A DNA stretch of 7,710 bases. Source: JAUWCW01 sp030609125 [NCBI: Candidatus Rokuibacteriota bacterium]. Its GTDB lineage: Bacteria; JAUVQV01. The notes beneath the pieces were generated by a model. It worked only from the letters and a program-made list of their open reading frames with translations. It was not told the DNA's origin and searched no databases. Position 1 is the first letter of the stretch; every line of letters starts with the position of its first letter. Location: positions 1-7,710 of the forward strand of contig JAUWCW010000084.1 in assembly GCA_030609125.1 (NCBI GenBank). Reading direction: 5' to 3'. Positions 1-7,115 of this stretch are shown in pieces. The position numbers and the translations under genes were made by a program.

Positions 1-1
1 C

Positions 2-279
2 CAGCATGAAGGCGGGTTCACTTTCGAGGAAGAGGTCCTGTGGGAGCAGGGGGGCGGTTTTTTCGGCCTGGACGAACTTGACCTGACGGAAGAGGAGATC
101 GAGGCCCTGCAGGACCCGGGAAACCTCGACCTGAGTGTGCCCGAGCGGGCGACCTACACCACCAGGTTCGAGTGCGGCAGCGGCAAACCAACCGGGACGT
201 ATACCGTTACGGTGGTCCTGGTGGACGACAACGGGCACGAGAGCAGCCCGCGGTCCGACACGCTCCGCCTCACGACTTC

Positions 280-283
<4 letters not shown>
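2..283 (+). CDS. C-terminal fragment of an unidentified protein with a beta-rich (Ig/FN3-like) end
   Basis: The 5' end lies outside the window. The frame beginning at base 2 is open for 93 codons to a TAG at 281-283 and uses G/C-ending codons like its neighbours. I do not recognise the protein. The visible part has an acidic segment (residues about 8-45, many Glu/Asp, including LDLTEEEIEAL) followed by about 45 residues of alternating hydrophobic and polar character (TYTVTVVLVDDNGHES, then DTLRLTTS at the end). That pattern is typical of the last strands of an immunoglobulin-like, PKD or fibronectin-III-like domain, often found in secreted or envelope proteins. This is inference from pattern only. 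It is convergent with lolD and so does not belong to the Lol operon; the stop codons overlap in CTAG. No terminator hairpin is visible after it. Confidence 0.7.
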
Positions 284-960
<677 letters not shown>

Positions 961-961
961 T

Positions 962-2326
962 CTATTCGTACCTCAGGGCCGGAATGGGATCCATGCGGGC
1001 CGCCTTCCACGCCGGGTAGATCGTCGCCGCGAGGCTTATGAGAAAGGCCGAGGCCACGATGATCGCCACCATCCTCCCTTCCAGTTCGACGGGGAGGTTG
1101 TCTATGTAGTAGACGCTGCTCGGGAGGCTGATGAACCGGTAGCGTTCCAGGGCAAAACAGGCCCCCCAGCCGAGGATGCCTCCCAGGAGCGTTCCGACGG
1201 TGCCGATCATGACGCCTCCGAAAACGAAGATCCGCAGGACCTGTCCCGATGCGGCCCCCATGGACTTGAGAATGGCTATGTCCTTGTTCTTCTCCATGAC
1301 CTTCATGATGAGAGAGCTTATGATGTTGAATGAGGCGACGAAGACAATGAGAGTCAGAATAATGAACATGGCGATCTTCTCGAGCTTGAGAGCGCTGAAG
1401 AGCGCATGGTTCATCTCCGTCCAGTCCCGGGCCCAGTAGGGCGGTCCCAGTTCGGCCTGGATGACCACGGCGACCTCACGGGAGCGGTCGAAGTCCTCAA
1501 CCCTGATCTCGATGCCGGTGGCGGCGTCGCCGATGTCGAGAAACTTCTGGGCCGCCGGCAGGGAGAGGTAGGCCAGGCTGGAGTCGTATTCGTACATGCC
1601 GGACTTGAAAATCCCCGCCACGTGGAAACGCTGCATTTTCGGCGCTACGCCGGTGGGCGTGGTGCTCCCGAAGGGGGAGATGACGCGGATCTCGTCCCCG
1701 GTGAAAACGCCCAGATTGCGTGCGAGTTCGATGCCTATGACAAGGGGGGTGGTTCCGTCCGCGAAGGATTCGCCCAGGACCCTGACAGTGCCCTCCACCA
1801 TGTTCTCCTCCAGGTTGTCCAGTTGCTTCCCGCCGGAGGTGTCGATGCCTCGCAGGACCACTCCCTGCACGCCCGATCGGGAGCTCAGCATCGCCTGGGA
1901 GAGGAGGAAGGGAGAGGCGGAGGTGACCTCCCGGATGTTTCCGATGCGCTCTGAGAGCTCGGCGTAGTCCGCCATGGCGATTCCCCCCTGGGAGAGGACG
2001 ACGATGTGGGCGTTGGTCCCGAGGATCTTGCGCCGCAGGTCGGACTCGAATCCCGTCATGACACCGATGACGATGATCAGCGCCATGACGCCCAGGGTCA
2101 CGCCGCTGATGGAGATGAAGGTTACGGCCGAGATCATCCACGGGACGCGGCGGGCGCGAAGGTAACGGCCGCCGACGAGGATCTCAAAGGTGCTTCGCGG
2201 GAAAAGAACAGGCAGAAGACGAAGGATTACGTAGAAGGCCATGGAAGGAAAAACGAGGACCAGGACCAGGCCGCCGGCAATCCAGGGCAACAGGAGGGGG
2301 AGGACGTCTTTTACGTTCTCAAGCAT
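962..2326 (-). CDS. lolC: LolC/LolE-family lipoprotein-releasing permease with N-terminal extension
   Basis: Inner-membrane permease that takes up lipoproteins from the outer leaflet of the inner membrane and hands them to LolA, working with LolD. Of 454 residues, the canonical part begins near 47 (FEILVGGRYLRARR). It has TM1 at about 65-92 (SGVTLGVMALIIVIGVMTGFE), a periplasmic domain at about 95-315 that includes the family-typical VAGIFKSGMYEYDSSLAYLSL (236-256), then TM2 317-342, a coupling segment MEKNKDIAILKSMGA (344-358), TM3 363-392 and TM4 418-438. It ends in the usual PAWKAARMDPIPALRYE. An extra hydrophobic stretch of about 35 residues (8-42) precedes the canonical start. The start ATG at 2324-2326 is supported by AGGAGG four bases upstream, while Met29 has no such site. 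Only one permease gene is present, so it may act as a homodimer (LolF-like); LolC versus LolE cannot be told here. It lies 47 nt after lysS. Confidence 0.92.
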   Translation of the reverse strand: MLENVKDVLPLLLPWIAGGLVLVLVFPSMAFYVILRLLPVLFPRSTFEILVGGRYLRARRVPWMISAVTFISISGVTLGVMALIIVIGVMTGFESDLRRKILGTNAHIVVLSQGGIAMADYAELSERIGNIREVTSASPFLLSQAMLSSRSGVQGVVLRGIDTSGGKQLDNLEENMVEGTVRVLGESFADGTTPLVIGIELARNLGVFTGDEIRVISPFGSTTPTGVAPKMQRFHVAGIFKSGMYEYDSSLAYLSLPAAQKFLDIGDAATGIEIRVEDFDRSREVAVVIQAELGPPYWARDWTEMNHALFSALKLEKIAMFIILTLIVFVASFNIISSLIMKVMEKNKDIAILKSMGAASGQVLRIFVFGGVMIGTVGTLLGGILGWGACFALERYRFISLPSSVYYIDNLPVELEGRMVAIIVASAFLISLAATIYPAWKAARMDPIPALRYE

Positions 2327-2372
2327 CGTGCCTCCTCACCGCAGTCCTTTCCCCGCCGGTTTTCCCCTCGCC

Positions 2373-3863
2373 CTACGCACCACTTTTCTCCCGCCGCAGC
2401 TGCGGAAAGAGGATGACGTCACGGATGTTGGGAGCGTCGGTGAAGAGCATGACCAGGCGGTCGATGCCGATGCCCTCTCCGCCGGTGGGGGGCATGCCGT
2501 GCTCCAGGGCGCGGAGGAAGTCCTCGTCCATCATCTGGGCCTCGACGTCGCCCGCCGCTCTCTCGGCGGCCTGAAGACTGAAGCGCTCGCGCTGATCCAC
2601 CGGGTCGTTCAACTCGGAAAAGGCGTTGGCCACCTCCTTGCCGGCGATGAAAAGCTCGAAGCGTTCCACCAGATCCGGGTTGTCTGTGCGGCTCTTGGCC
2701 AGGGGCGAGACCGCCTTGGGAAAGTCGACGACGAAAGTCGGGTCTACGAGGGTCGGCTCGACGAGGCGCTCCCATATCTCCACCTGCAGGCGCTCGGGCC
2801 CGTACCCTGCGTCGAGGGGGATGCCGAGTTCTTTCGCCTTGAGGCGGAGAAATTCCGGGTCGTGCACGTCCTTTTCGGAGATTCCCGCCACGGTGGTGAG
2901 GGACTCGACGAGAGGGAGCCTCTTCCAGGGTGGGCTGAAGCTGATCTCCTTTCCCTGGTAGACGATCTTCTCCGCGCCCGCCACCTTTCTTGCAAGCTCC
3001 ACGAATAGCTCCTCCGTCAGTTCCATGAGCGAGTTGTAGTCGGCCCAGGTCTGGTAGAACTCGAGCATGGTGAACTCCGGGTTGTGCTCCCGGGACAGGC
3101 CCTCGTTGCGGAAGTTGCGGTTGATCTCGAAGACCCGGTCGAAGCCGCCGATGATGAGGCGCTTGAGGTAGAGCTCCGGGGCTATCCTGAGGAAGACCTC
3201 CATGTCGAGGGCGTTGTAGAAGGTCTTGAAGGGTCGTGCCGTCGCCCCTCCGGGAATGGACTGCATCATGGGGGTCTCCACTTCGAGAAAGCCCCGGGAG
3301 GTGAAGAACTCCCTGACGGCGGTGATGAGGCGGGCCCTGGTCCGGAAGGATTCCCTGACGTCCGGGTTGACGATGAGGTCCAGGTAGCGCTGGCGGTAGC
3401 GCTGCTCGATGTCCTTCAAGCCGTGCCACTTCTCCGGAAGGGGCCGGAGGGACTTGGCCAGGAGCGTCAGGGATTCTGCCTGAACGGTAAGCTCGTCCGT
3501 TTTCGTCCTGAAAAGAACACCTTCGGCACCGATGATGTCGCCGATGTCGAGCTTCTTCAGGACGGCGAAGTCGGTCTCGCTGATAGCGTCCTTGCGGAAG
3601 TAAAGCTGAATCTTCCCGCTGGCGTCCTGGATGTGGGCGAAGGCCGCCTTGCCGAACTTGCGCAGGGCCATGACGCGTCCCGCCACCCGGGCCCGCCGCT
3701 TGAGGGCCTCCACCTCCTCCGCGGAAAGTTCTCCCGCCTGGGCGTGAAGATCGGCGGCACTGTCGGCAGGGCGGTATCGAGCCGGATAAGGATCTACCCC
3801 CATCTCGCGCAGTTCGTCGAGTTTCTTTCTCCGCTGCCGGACCTGGTCGCCTTCCAATTCCAC
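2373..3863 (-). CDS. lysS: Lysyl-tRNA synthetase, class II
   Basis: Charges tRNA-Lys with lysine using ATP, in the cytoplasm. The 496-residue length is standard. The N-terminal OB-fold anticodon-binding domain spans about 56-135 (VAGRVMALRKFGKAAFAHIQD). The class II core follows, with motif 1 around 188-210 (GFLEVETPMM, then GGATARPF), motif 2 at 249-269 (RNFRNEGLSREHNPEFTMLEF) and motif 3 at 461-475 (GGEGIGIDRLVMLF). The start is GTG at 3861-3863, which overlaps the TAG stop of prfB by one base (TAGTG) and is preceded by an AGAGGG Shine-Dalgarno six bases away. The N-terminus then reads QVRQRRKKLDELREMGVDPYP, as in other LysS proteins, so the GTG start is sound. prfB-lysS is also an operon in E. 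coli. Here the unit continues into the Lol genes. Nothing appears truncated or missing. Confidence 0.97.
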   Translation of the reverse strand: MELEGDQVRQRRKKLDELREMGVDPYPARYRPADSAADLHAQAGELSAEEVEALKRRARVAGRVMALRKFGKAAFAHIQDASGKIQLYFRKDAISETDFAVLKKLDIGDIIGAEGVLFRTKTDELTVQAESLTLLAKSLRPLPEKWHGLKDIEQRYRQRYLDLIVNPDVRESFRTRARLITAVREFFTSRGFLEVETPMMQSIPGGATARPFKTFYNALDMEVFLRIAPELYLKRLIIGGFDRVFEINRNFRNEGLSREHNPEFTMLEFYQTWADYNSLMELTEELFVELARKVAGAEKIVYQGKEISFSPPWKRLPLVESLTTVAGISEKDVHDPEFLRLKAKELGIPLDAGYGPERLQVEIWERLVEPTLVDPTFVVDFPKAVSPLAKSRTDNPDLVERFELFIAGKEVANAFSELNDPVDQRERFSLQAAERAAGDVEAQMMDEDFLRALEHGMPPTGGEGIGIDRLVMLFTDAPNIRDVILFPQLRREKSGA

Positions 3864-5000
3864 TAGCTTCCCTCTCCTCGCTTTGCCGCGGCGCCCTCTC
3901 CCTTGACTCTCTGCAGGAGGAAGGCGTCGATGAACCCGTCGATCTCGCCATCGAGAAAGCTGTCCACCTTGCCCGTCTCGAAATTCGTTCTATGGTCCTT
4001 GATCATGCGGTAGGGGTGCAGAACGTAGGAACGTATCTGGCTTCCCCAGGCGATGTCCTTCTTCTCTCCCTGAATCTGCTGGAGCTTCTTCTTCTGCTCC
4101 TCCTCCTTGAGCTGAAAGAGCCGCGACCGGAGGACCTTCAGGGCGAAGGCCTTGTTCTTGTGCTGGGACCGCTCGTTCTGGCACTGCACGACGATCCTCG
4201 TCGGCAGGTGGGTGATGCGCACCGCCGAGTCCGTGACGTTCACGTGCTGGCCGCCGCTCCCGGAGGAGCGGTAGGTGTCGATGCGCAGGTCCTCGTCCCG
4301 GATCTCGATCTCGATGGCTTCGTCGATCTCGGGGTAGGCGTGAACCGCGCAGAAGGAGGTGTGTCGCCTCTTGTTGGCGTCGAAGGGGGAGATTCTCACC
4401 AGGCGGTGAATGCCTATCTCGGCGACGAGCAGGCCGTAGGCGTAATCGCCGGAAACGAGAACCGTCACGCTCTTGACCCCCGCCTCCTCGCCGGGCTGGT
4501 AGTCGATGATCTCCGTTTTGAACCCCTTTTTCTCCGCCCAGCGCAGATAGAGCCGCAGGAGCATCTCCGCCCAGTCCTGGGACTCCGTGCCGCCGGCGCC
4601 GGGGTGGATGACGAGAAACGCATTGCTTTTGTCGTGCTCACCGGAGAGGAGGGTCTGAATCTCCTTGGAGTCGATGTCGCGGGCCAGAGCCGCGATCTGG
4701 GCCTTCAGGTCGACCAGCACCTCCGTGTCACCCTCCCCGTAGAGCTCGAAGAGGACCTCTATCTCCTCGAGGCGGCTGTCGACGGCCTTCCAGTAGTCGA
4801 GTTCGGCAAAGAGGGCGTTTCTCTCCCTGAGGACCTCGGTGGATTTTTGCCGATTGTCGTAGAAGCCGGGTTTGCTCAGCTCTCTCTCAAGAGCCGCCGC
4901 ACGATCTTCCCTGGCGGCAAGGTCAAAGATGCCTCCGCAGGTCGGAGGTGCGGTCGTGTACTGCCTGGTAGCTGTCCCAGAGTTCTTTGCTCGTTTCCAT
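3863..5000 (-). CDS. prfB: Peptide chain release factor 2, with +1 programmed frameshift
   Basis: Recognises UGA and UAA stop codons and triggers hydrolysis of peptidyl-tRNA on the ribosome. It is encoded in two frames. ATG 4998-5000 starts 25 codons (METSKELWDSYQ..., ending RRHL) that run into an in-frame TGA at 4923-4925. Skipping the T at 4925 gives a second segment, 4924-3863, reading DLAAREDRAAALE onward, for a total of 378 residues. The stop-recognition tripeptide SPF falls at 204-206 and the catalytic GGQ at 249-251, within one residue of the E. coli positions. Serine stands at the site equivalent to E. coli residue 246. A gene call beginning at the internal GTG at 4720 would lose the first 93 residues. 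The Shine-Dalgarno before the ATG is weak and distant (AAGGAA about 11 bases away). Its stop overlaps the lysS start. Confidence 0.95.
4922..4936 (-). promoter_or_regulatory. prfB +1 programmed ribosomal frameshift site
   Basis: Read on the minus strand the site is GGAGG (4936-4932), CAT, the slippery CTT (4928-4926), the in-frame stop TGA (4925-4923), then C (4922). This matches the established RF2 autoregulatory element: an internal Shine-Dalgarno three bases before CUU UGA C. Low RF2 leaves the ribosome paused at UGA, tRNA-Leu slips +1 to UUU, and full-length RF2 is made; high RF2 terminates after 25 codons. The stop is codon 26, as in E. coli. Confidence 0.95.
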
Positions 5001-5045
5001 GGTTTTAGTTATTCCTTATAGGTTTCAATGCGTTTTACTATGAAC

Positions 5046-5081
5046 GCTGCAAAATTTACCCTATATCATCGGCACTTGCAA
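5046..5081 (-). promoter_or_regulatory. Candidate sigma-70 promoter for the prfB-lysS-lol operon
   Basis: On the minus strand TTGCAA (5081-5076) and TAAATT (5058-5053) are separated by 17 bases. Each matches four of six consensus positions (TTGACA, TATAAT). The predicted start of transcription is near 5046, which gives a leader of about 45 bases before the prfB ATG. The region is visibly more AT-rich than the genes around it. This is a consensus match only. Confidence 0.35.
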
Positions 5082-5117
5082 GGTTTTTCCCTTTCCGGAG
5101 CTCCCCGCCGGCACCTG

Positions 5118-5146
5118 TTGACATCCTGAAGGTATCTGCTTACCTT
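5118..5146 (+). promoter_or_regulatory. Candidate promoter for the plus-strand operon
   Basis: A perfect -35 hexamer TTGACA (5118-5123) is followed after 17 bases by TACCTT (5141-5146), a poor -10 matching three of six positions. Transcription would begin near 5153, only about six bases before the ATG at 5159, so the transcript would be nearly leaderless. The 8-bp palindrome GGAGCTCC (5097-5104) lies just upstream and could be chance. Confidence 0.3.
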
Positions 5147-5158
5147 GTAGCGGCAACC

Positions 5159-6559
5159 ATGGGAATCGGCACGTCTTCCAGAAAAAAACCCTCCTCGGAG
5201 AAGCTCTTTGTTCTCAGCCTGGAGGGGATCTCGCACGCGTTCCTGAGGCGGCACGTGGACGACGGGCTTCTGCCCAACCTGGGCAGGCTGGTGAGCGAAG
5301 GCGACCTGAAGGAGATGGAGACGGTCCAGCCGCCCGTCTCGCTCGTGACCTGGACTTCGTACATGACAGGCGCGAATCCGGGGCGGCACGGGATCTACGG
5401 CTTTATCGACCGCCGCCCGGGATCGTACGATCTTTTCAAACTCAACGGTGCGAACGTCTCTCTGCCGAGCCTCTGGGAAGTTCTCAGCCGTGCGGGCAAG
5501 CGGGTCGTGGTCGTCAACGTCCCCGCCACGTATCCGCCCCGGCCGGTCAACGGCTCGCTTGTGGCCTGCTTCCTCAGTCCATCCCTCGACAAGGCGACCT
5601 ACCCGCCGGCCCTCGCCCGCCGTCTCGGCGCGATCAACTACCGCATCGACGTCGAACGGGGCCTGGAGATGACGGACCGGGACGCCATCCTCGCAGACGT
5701 CGACCTTGCCCTGCGCAAGCGGTTCGAGGCCGCCGCCGCCCTCCTGAGTCAGGAGTCGTGGGACTTCTTCCAGCTGCACGTCATGGAGACCGATCGTGTC
5801 AACCACCTCCTCTGGGGGGACTACGAAACGGCGGACTCTCCCTATCGCGACGCCTTTCTCTCTTTCTACCGCACTCTCGACGACCTCGTGGGGGAGCTCA
5901 TGGCGCGTCTTCCCCGGGAATGCGATTTGATTGCCCTCTCCAATCACGGCTTCTGCCGGCTCCGCAGGGAGGTGAATATCAACCGTTTTCTCGAGGAGAG
6001 GGACTGGCTCGAGTTCGCGAGGCGCAAGCCCCGCCGCCTGGCGGACATGGCGGCCTGTTCGAAGGCCTACAGCCTCCTGCCTGGCAGGATCTACATGAAT
6101 CTTCGGGGAAGGGAGCCGGCGGGGAGCGTCCTGGACAGGGATGAGTACGCGGGCTTTCGCAAGGGGCTGGAGGCGGATCTGCTGGGCCTGAGAGACCCGG
6201 AGACGGGAGAGGAGGTGCTGTCCGAGGTGCTGCGCGGGGAGGAGGTCTGCTCCAACCCGGCATGGGGTGACTTTCCGGTGCCGGCCTCCGACAGGATCCC
6301 GGCCCCGTTCGATCTGCTTGCCGTGCCCCGGGACGGATACGAGCTCAAGGGACATCTGGACCGACCGACCGTCTTCGGCAGAAGCGTGCTCTCCGGCATG
6401 CACACCCTGCGGGGCGCGTTTGTCCTTGTCAGGGGGGCGGCGGTGAAAGCGAAGAAGGCTCACATCCTCGACCTCTTCCCGACGGTTCTGGAGATGATGG
6501 GTGTTGAGGATGCGGAGGCCGTTGAGGGTGTGAGCCTTCTCGGGCCGGAGCGGGAATGA
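5159..6559 (+). CDS. Type I phosphodiesterase/nucleotide pyrophosphatase-family protein (alkaline phosphatase superfamily)
   Basis: A 466-residue protein of the superfamily that hydrolyses phosphate mono- or diesters with two metal ions; the substrate is unknown. No signal peptide or membrane segment is seen, so it is probably cytoplasmic. Family landmarks in order are LFVLSLEG (16-23), PPVSLVTWTSYMTGANPGRHGIYGF (58-82, nucleophile position Ser61), TDRVNH (211-216), LSNHGF (260-265), EVNINRFL (271-278), DGYELKGHLDR (392-402) and GMHTLRGAF (413-421). By alignment to nucleotide pyrophosphatases the metal ligands would be residues 22, 212, 216, 262, 263 and 415. Here 22 is Glu and 262 is Asn where Asp is usual; the others are intact. 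The ATG at 5159 has no Shine-Dalgarno, but the conserved fold begins only 15 residues later and no better start is visible. It is the first gene of the plus operon, 22 nt before gmhB. Confidence 0.85.
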   Translation: MGIGTSSRKKPSSEKLFVLSLEGISHAFLRRHVDDGLLPNLGRLVSEGDLKEMETVQPPVSLVTWTSYMTGANPGRHGIYGFIDRRPGSYDLFKLNGANVSLPSLWEVLSRAGKRVVVVNVPATYPPRPVNGSLVACFLSPSLDKATYPPALARRLGAINYRIDVERGLEMTDRDAILADVDLALRKRFEAAAALLSQESWDFFQLHVMETDRVNHLLWGDYETADSPYRDAFLSFYRTLDDLVGELMARLPRECDLIALSNHGFCRLRREVNINRFLEERDWLEFARRKPRRLADMAACSKAYSLLPGRIYMNLRGREPAGSVLDRDEYAGFRKGLEADLLGLRDPETGEEVLSEVLRGEEVCSNPAWGDFPVPASDRIPAPFDLLAVPRDGYELKGHLDRPTVFGRSVLSGMHTLRGAFVLVRGAAVKAKKAHILDLFPTVLEMMGVEDAEAVEGVSLLGPERE

Positions 6560-6581
6560 TGCCGGAGAGGGTGGAGGCGCG

Positions 6582-7115
6582 GTGAAGAGGAAGGCGATCT
6601 TTCTTGACCGTGACGGCGTGATCAACGTGAGGCTGCCCGGCGGGGCCTACGTCACGCGGTGGGAGGAGTTCGCCTTCTGTGAGGGCGCCTCCGAGGCCAT
6701 GAAGCTGCTGCAGCGATCGGGCTATCTGCTGCTGGTCGTCACCAACCAGCGGGGGATAGGTCGGGGGCTCATGACGGAGGATGACCTCGCCGACATCCAC
6801 CGGCGCATGAAAGAGGAACTGGGGAGGAGGGGTGTTACGCTGGATGCGGTGCTGCACTGCCCCCACGATCACGATGCGAAGTGCCGGTGCCGCAAGCCTC
6901 TTCCCGGGATGATCGAGGAAGGTGTGAGTCGCTTTGCCGTCGACAGGGACTCTTCCCTGATCATCGGCGATTCGCTTTCCGACATCGAGGCGGGACGCGC
7001 CGCCGGGATAGGCGGCATTCTCGTCGTTCCCCCCGGGGAACGGGCCCCCGAGGGCCTGCGGACGGCCCCGTCTCTTCTGGACGCCGCCCTCGCCGTCACG
7101 GGAGAGGTGCGATGA
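6582..7115 (+). CDS. gmhB: D-glycero-D-manno-heptose-1,7-bisphosphate phosphatase-like HAD enzyme
   Basis: GmhB removes the C7 phosphate of heptose 1,7-bisphosphate on the route to ADP-heptose for the LPS inner core, in the cytoplasm. The 177-residue size fits this HAD group. Motif I FLDRDGVIN supplies nucleophile Asp9 and acid/base Asp11; motif II Thr54 sits in VVTNQRGIGRG; the zinc-binding loop has Cys93, His95, Cys101 and Cys103 followed by RKPLPGM; motif III-IV GDSLSDIEAG holds Asp130 and Asp134. The zinc loop separates GmhB and its histidinol-phosphatase relative (HisB N-terminal domain) from other HAD enzymes. Which of these substrates it uses is not proven by sequence. The start is GTG at 6582 with GGAGG four bases upstream. 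Its stop overlaps the next ATG by four bases (ATGA), implying coupled translation. Confidence 0.88.
   Translation: MKRKAIFLDRDGVINVRLPGGAYVTRWEEFAFCEGASEAMKLLQRSGYLLLVVTNQRGIGRGLMTEDDLADIHRRMKEELGRRGVTLDAVLHCPHDHDAKCRCRKPLPGMIEEGVSRFAVDRDSSLIIGDSLSDIEAGRAAGIGGILVVPPGERAPEGLRTAPSLLDAALAVTGEVR

Noticed and set aside
2419-3951. 510-residue minus-strand frame overlapping lysS in another phase
   Set aside because: It is a low-complexity Arg/Gly/Pro-rich product typical of an off-frame read of a GC-rich gene. The lysS frame has complete class II motifs.
3992-5008. 338-residue plus-strand frame opposite prfB
   Set aside because: It is a Leu/Val/Asp-rich shadow of the antisense strand. prfB is certain from SPF, GGQ and the frameshift site.
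5071-5081. Possible sigma-54 element (GGCAC next to TTGCA)
   Set aside because: The GG-to-GC distance is too short for a -24/-12 promoter.
6556-6585. Nine-codon mini-ORF (ATGATG...TGA) bridging the phosphodiesterase stop and the gmhB GTG
   Set aside because: It could in principle couple translation, but a frame this short arises easily by chance and GGAGG already serves the GTG.
5066-6625. 519-residue minus-strand open frame opposite the phosphodiesterase-family gene, longer than the gene itself
   Set aside because: The plus-strand frame carries the family motifs in the right order. The antisense product shows no domain, has no start context, and would overrun the start of gmhB.
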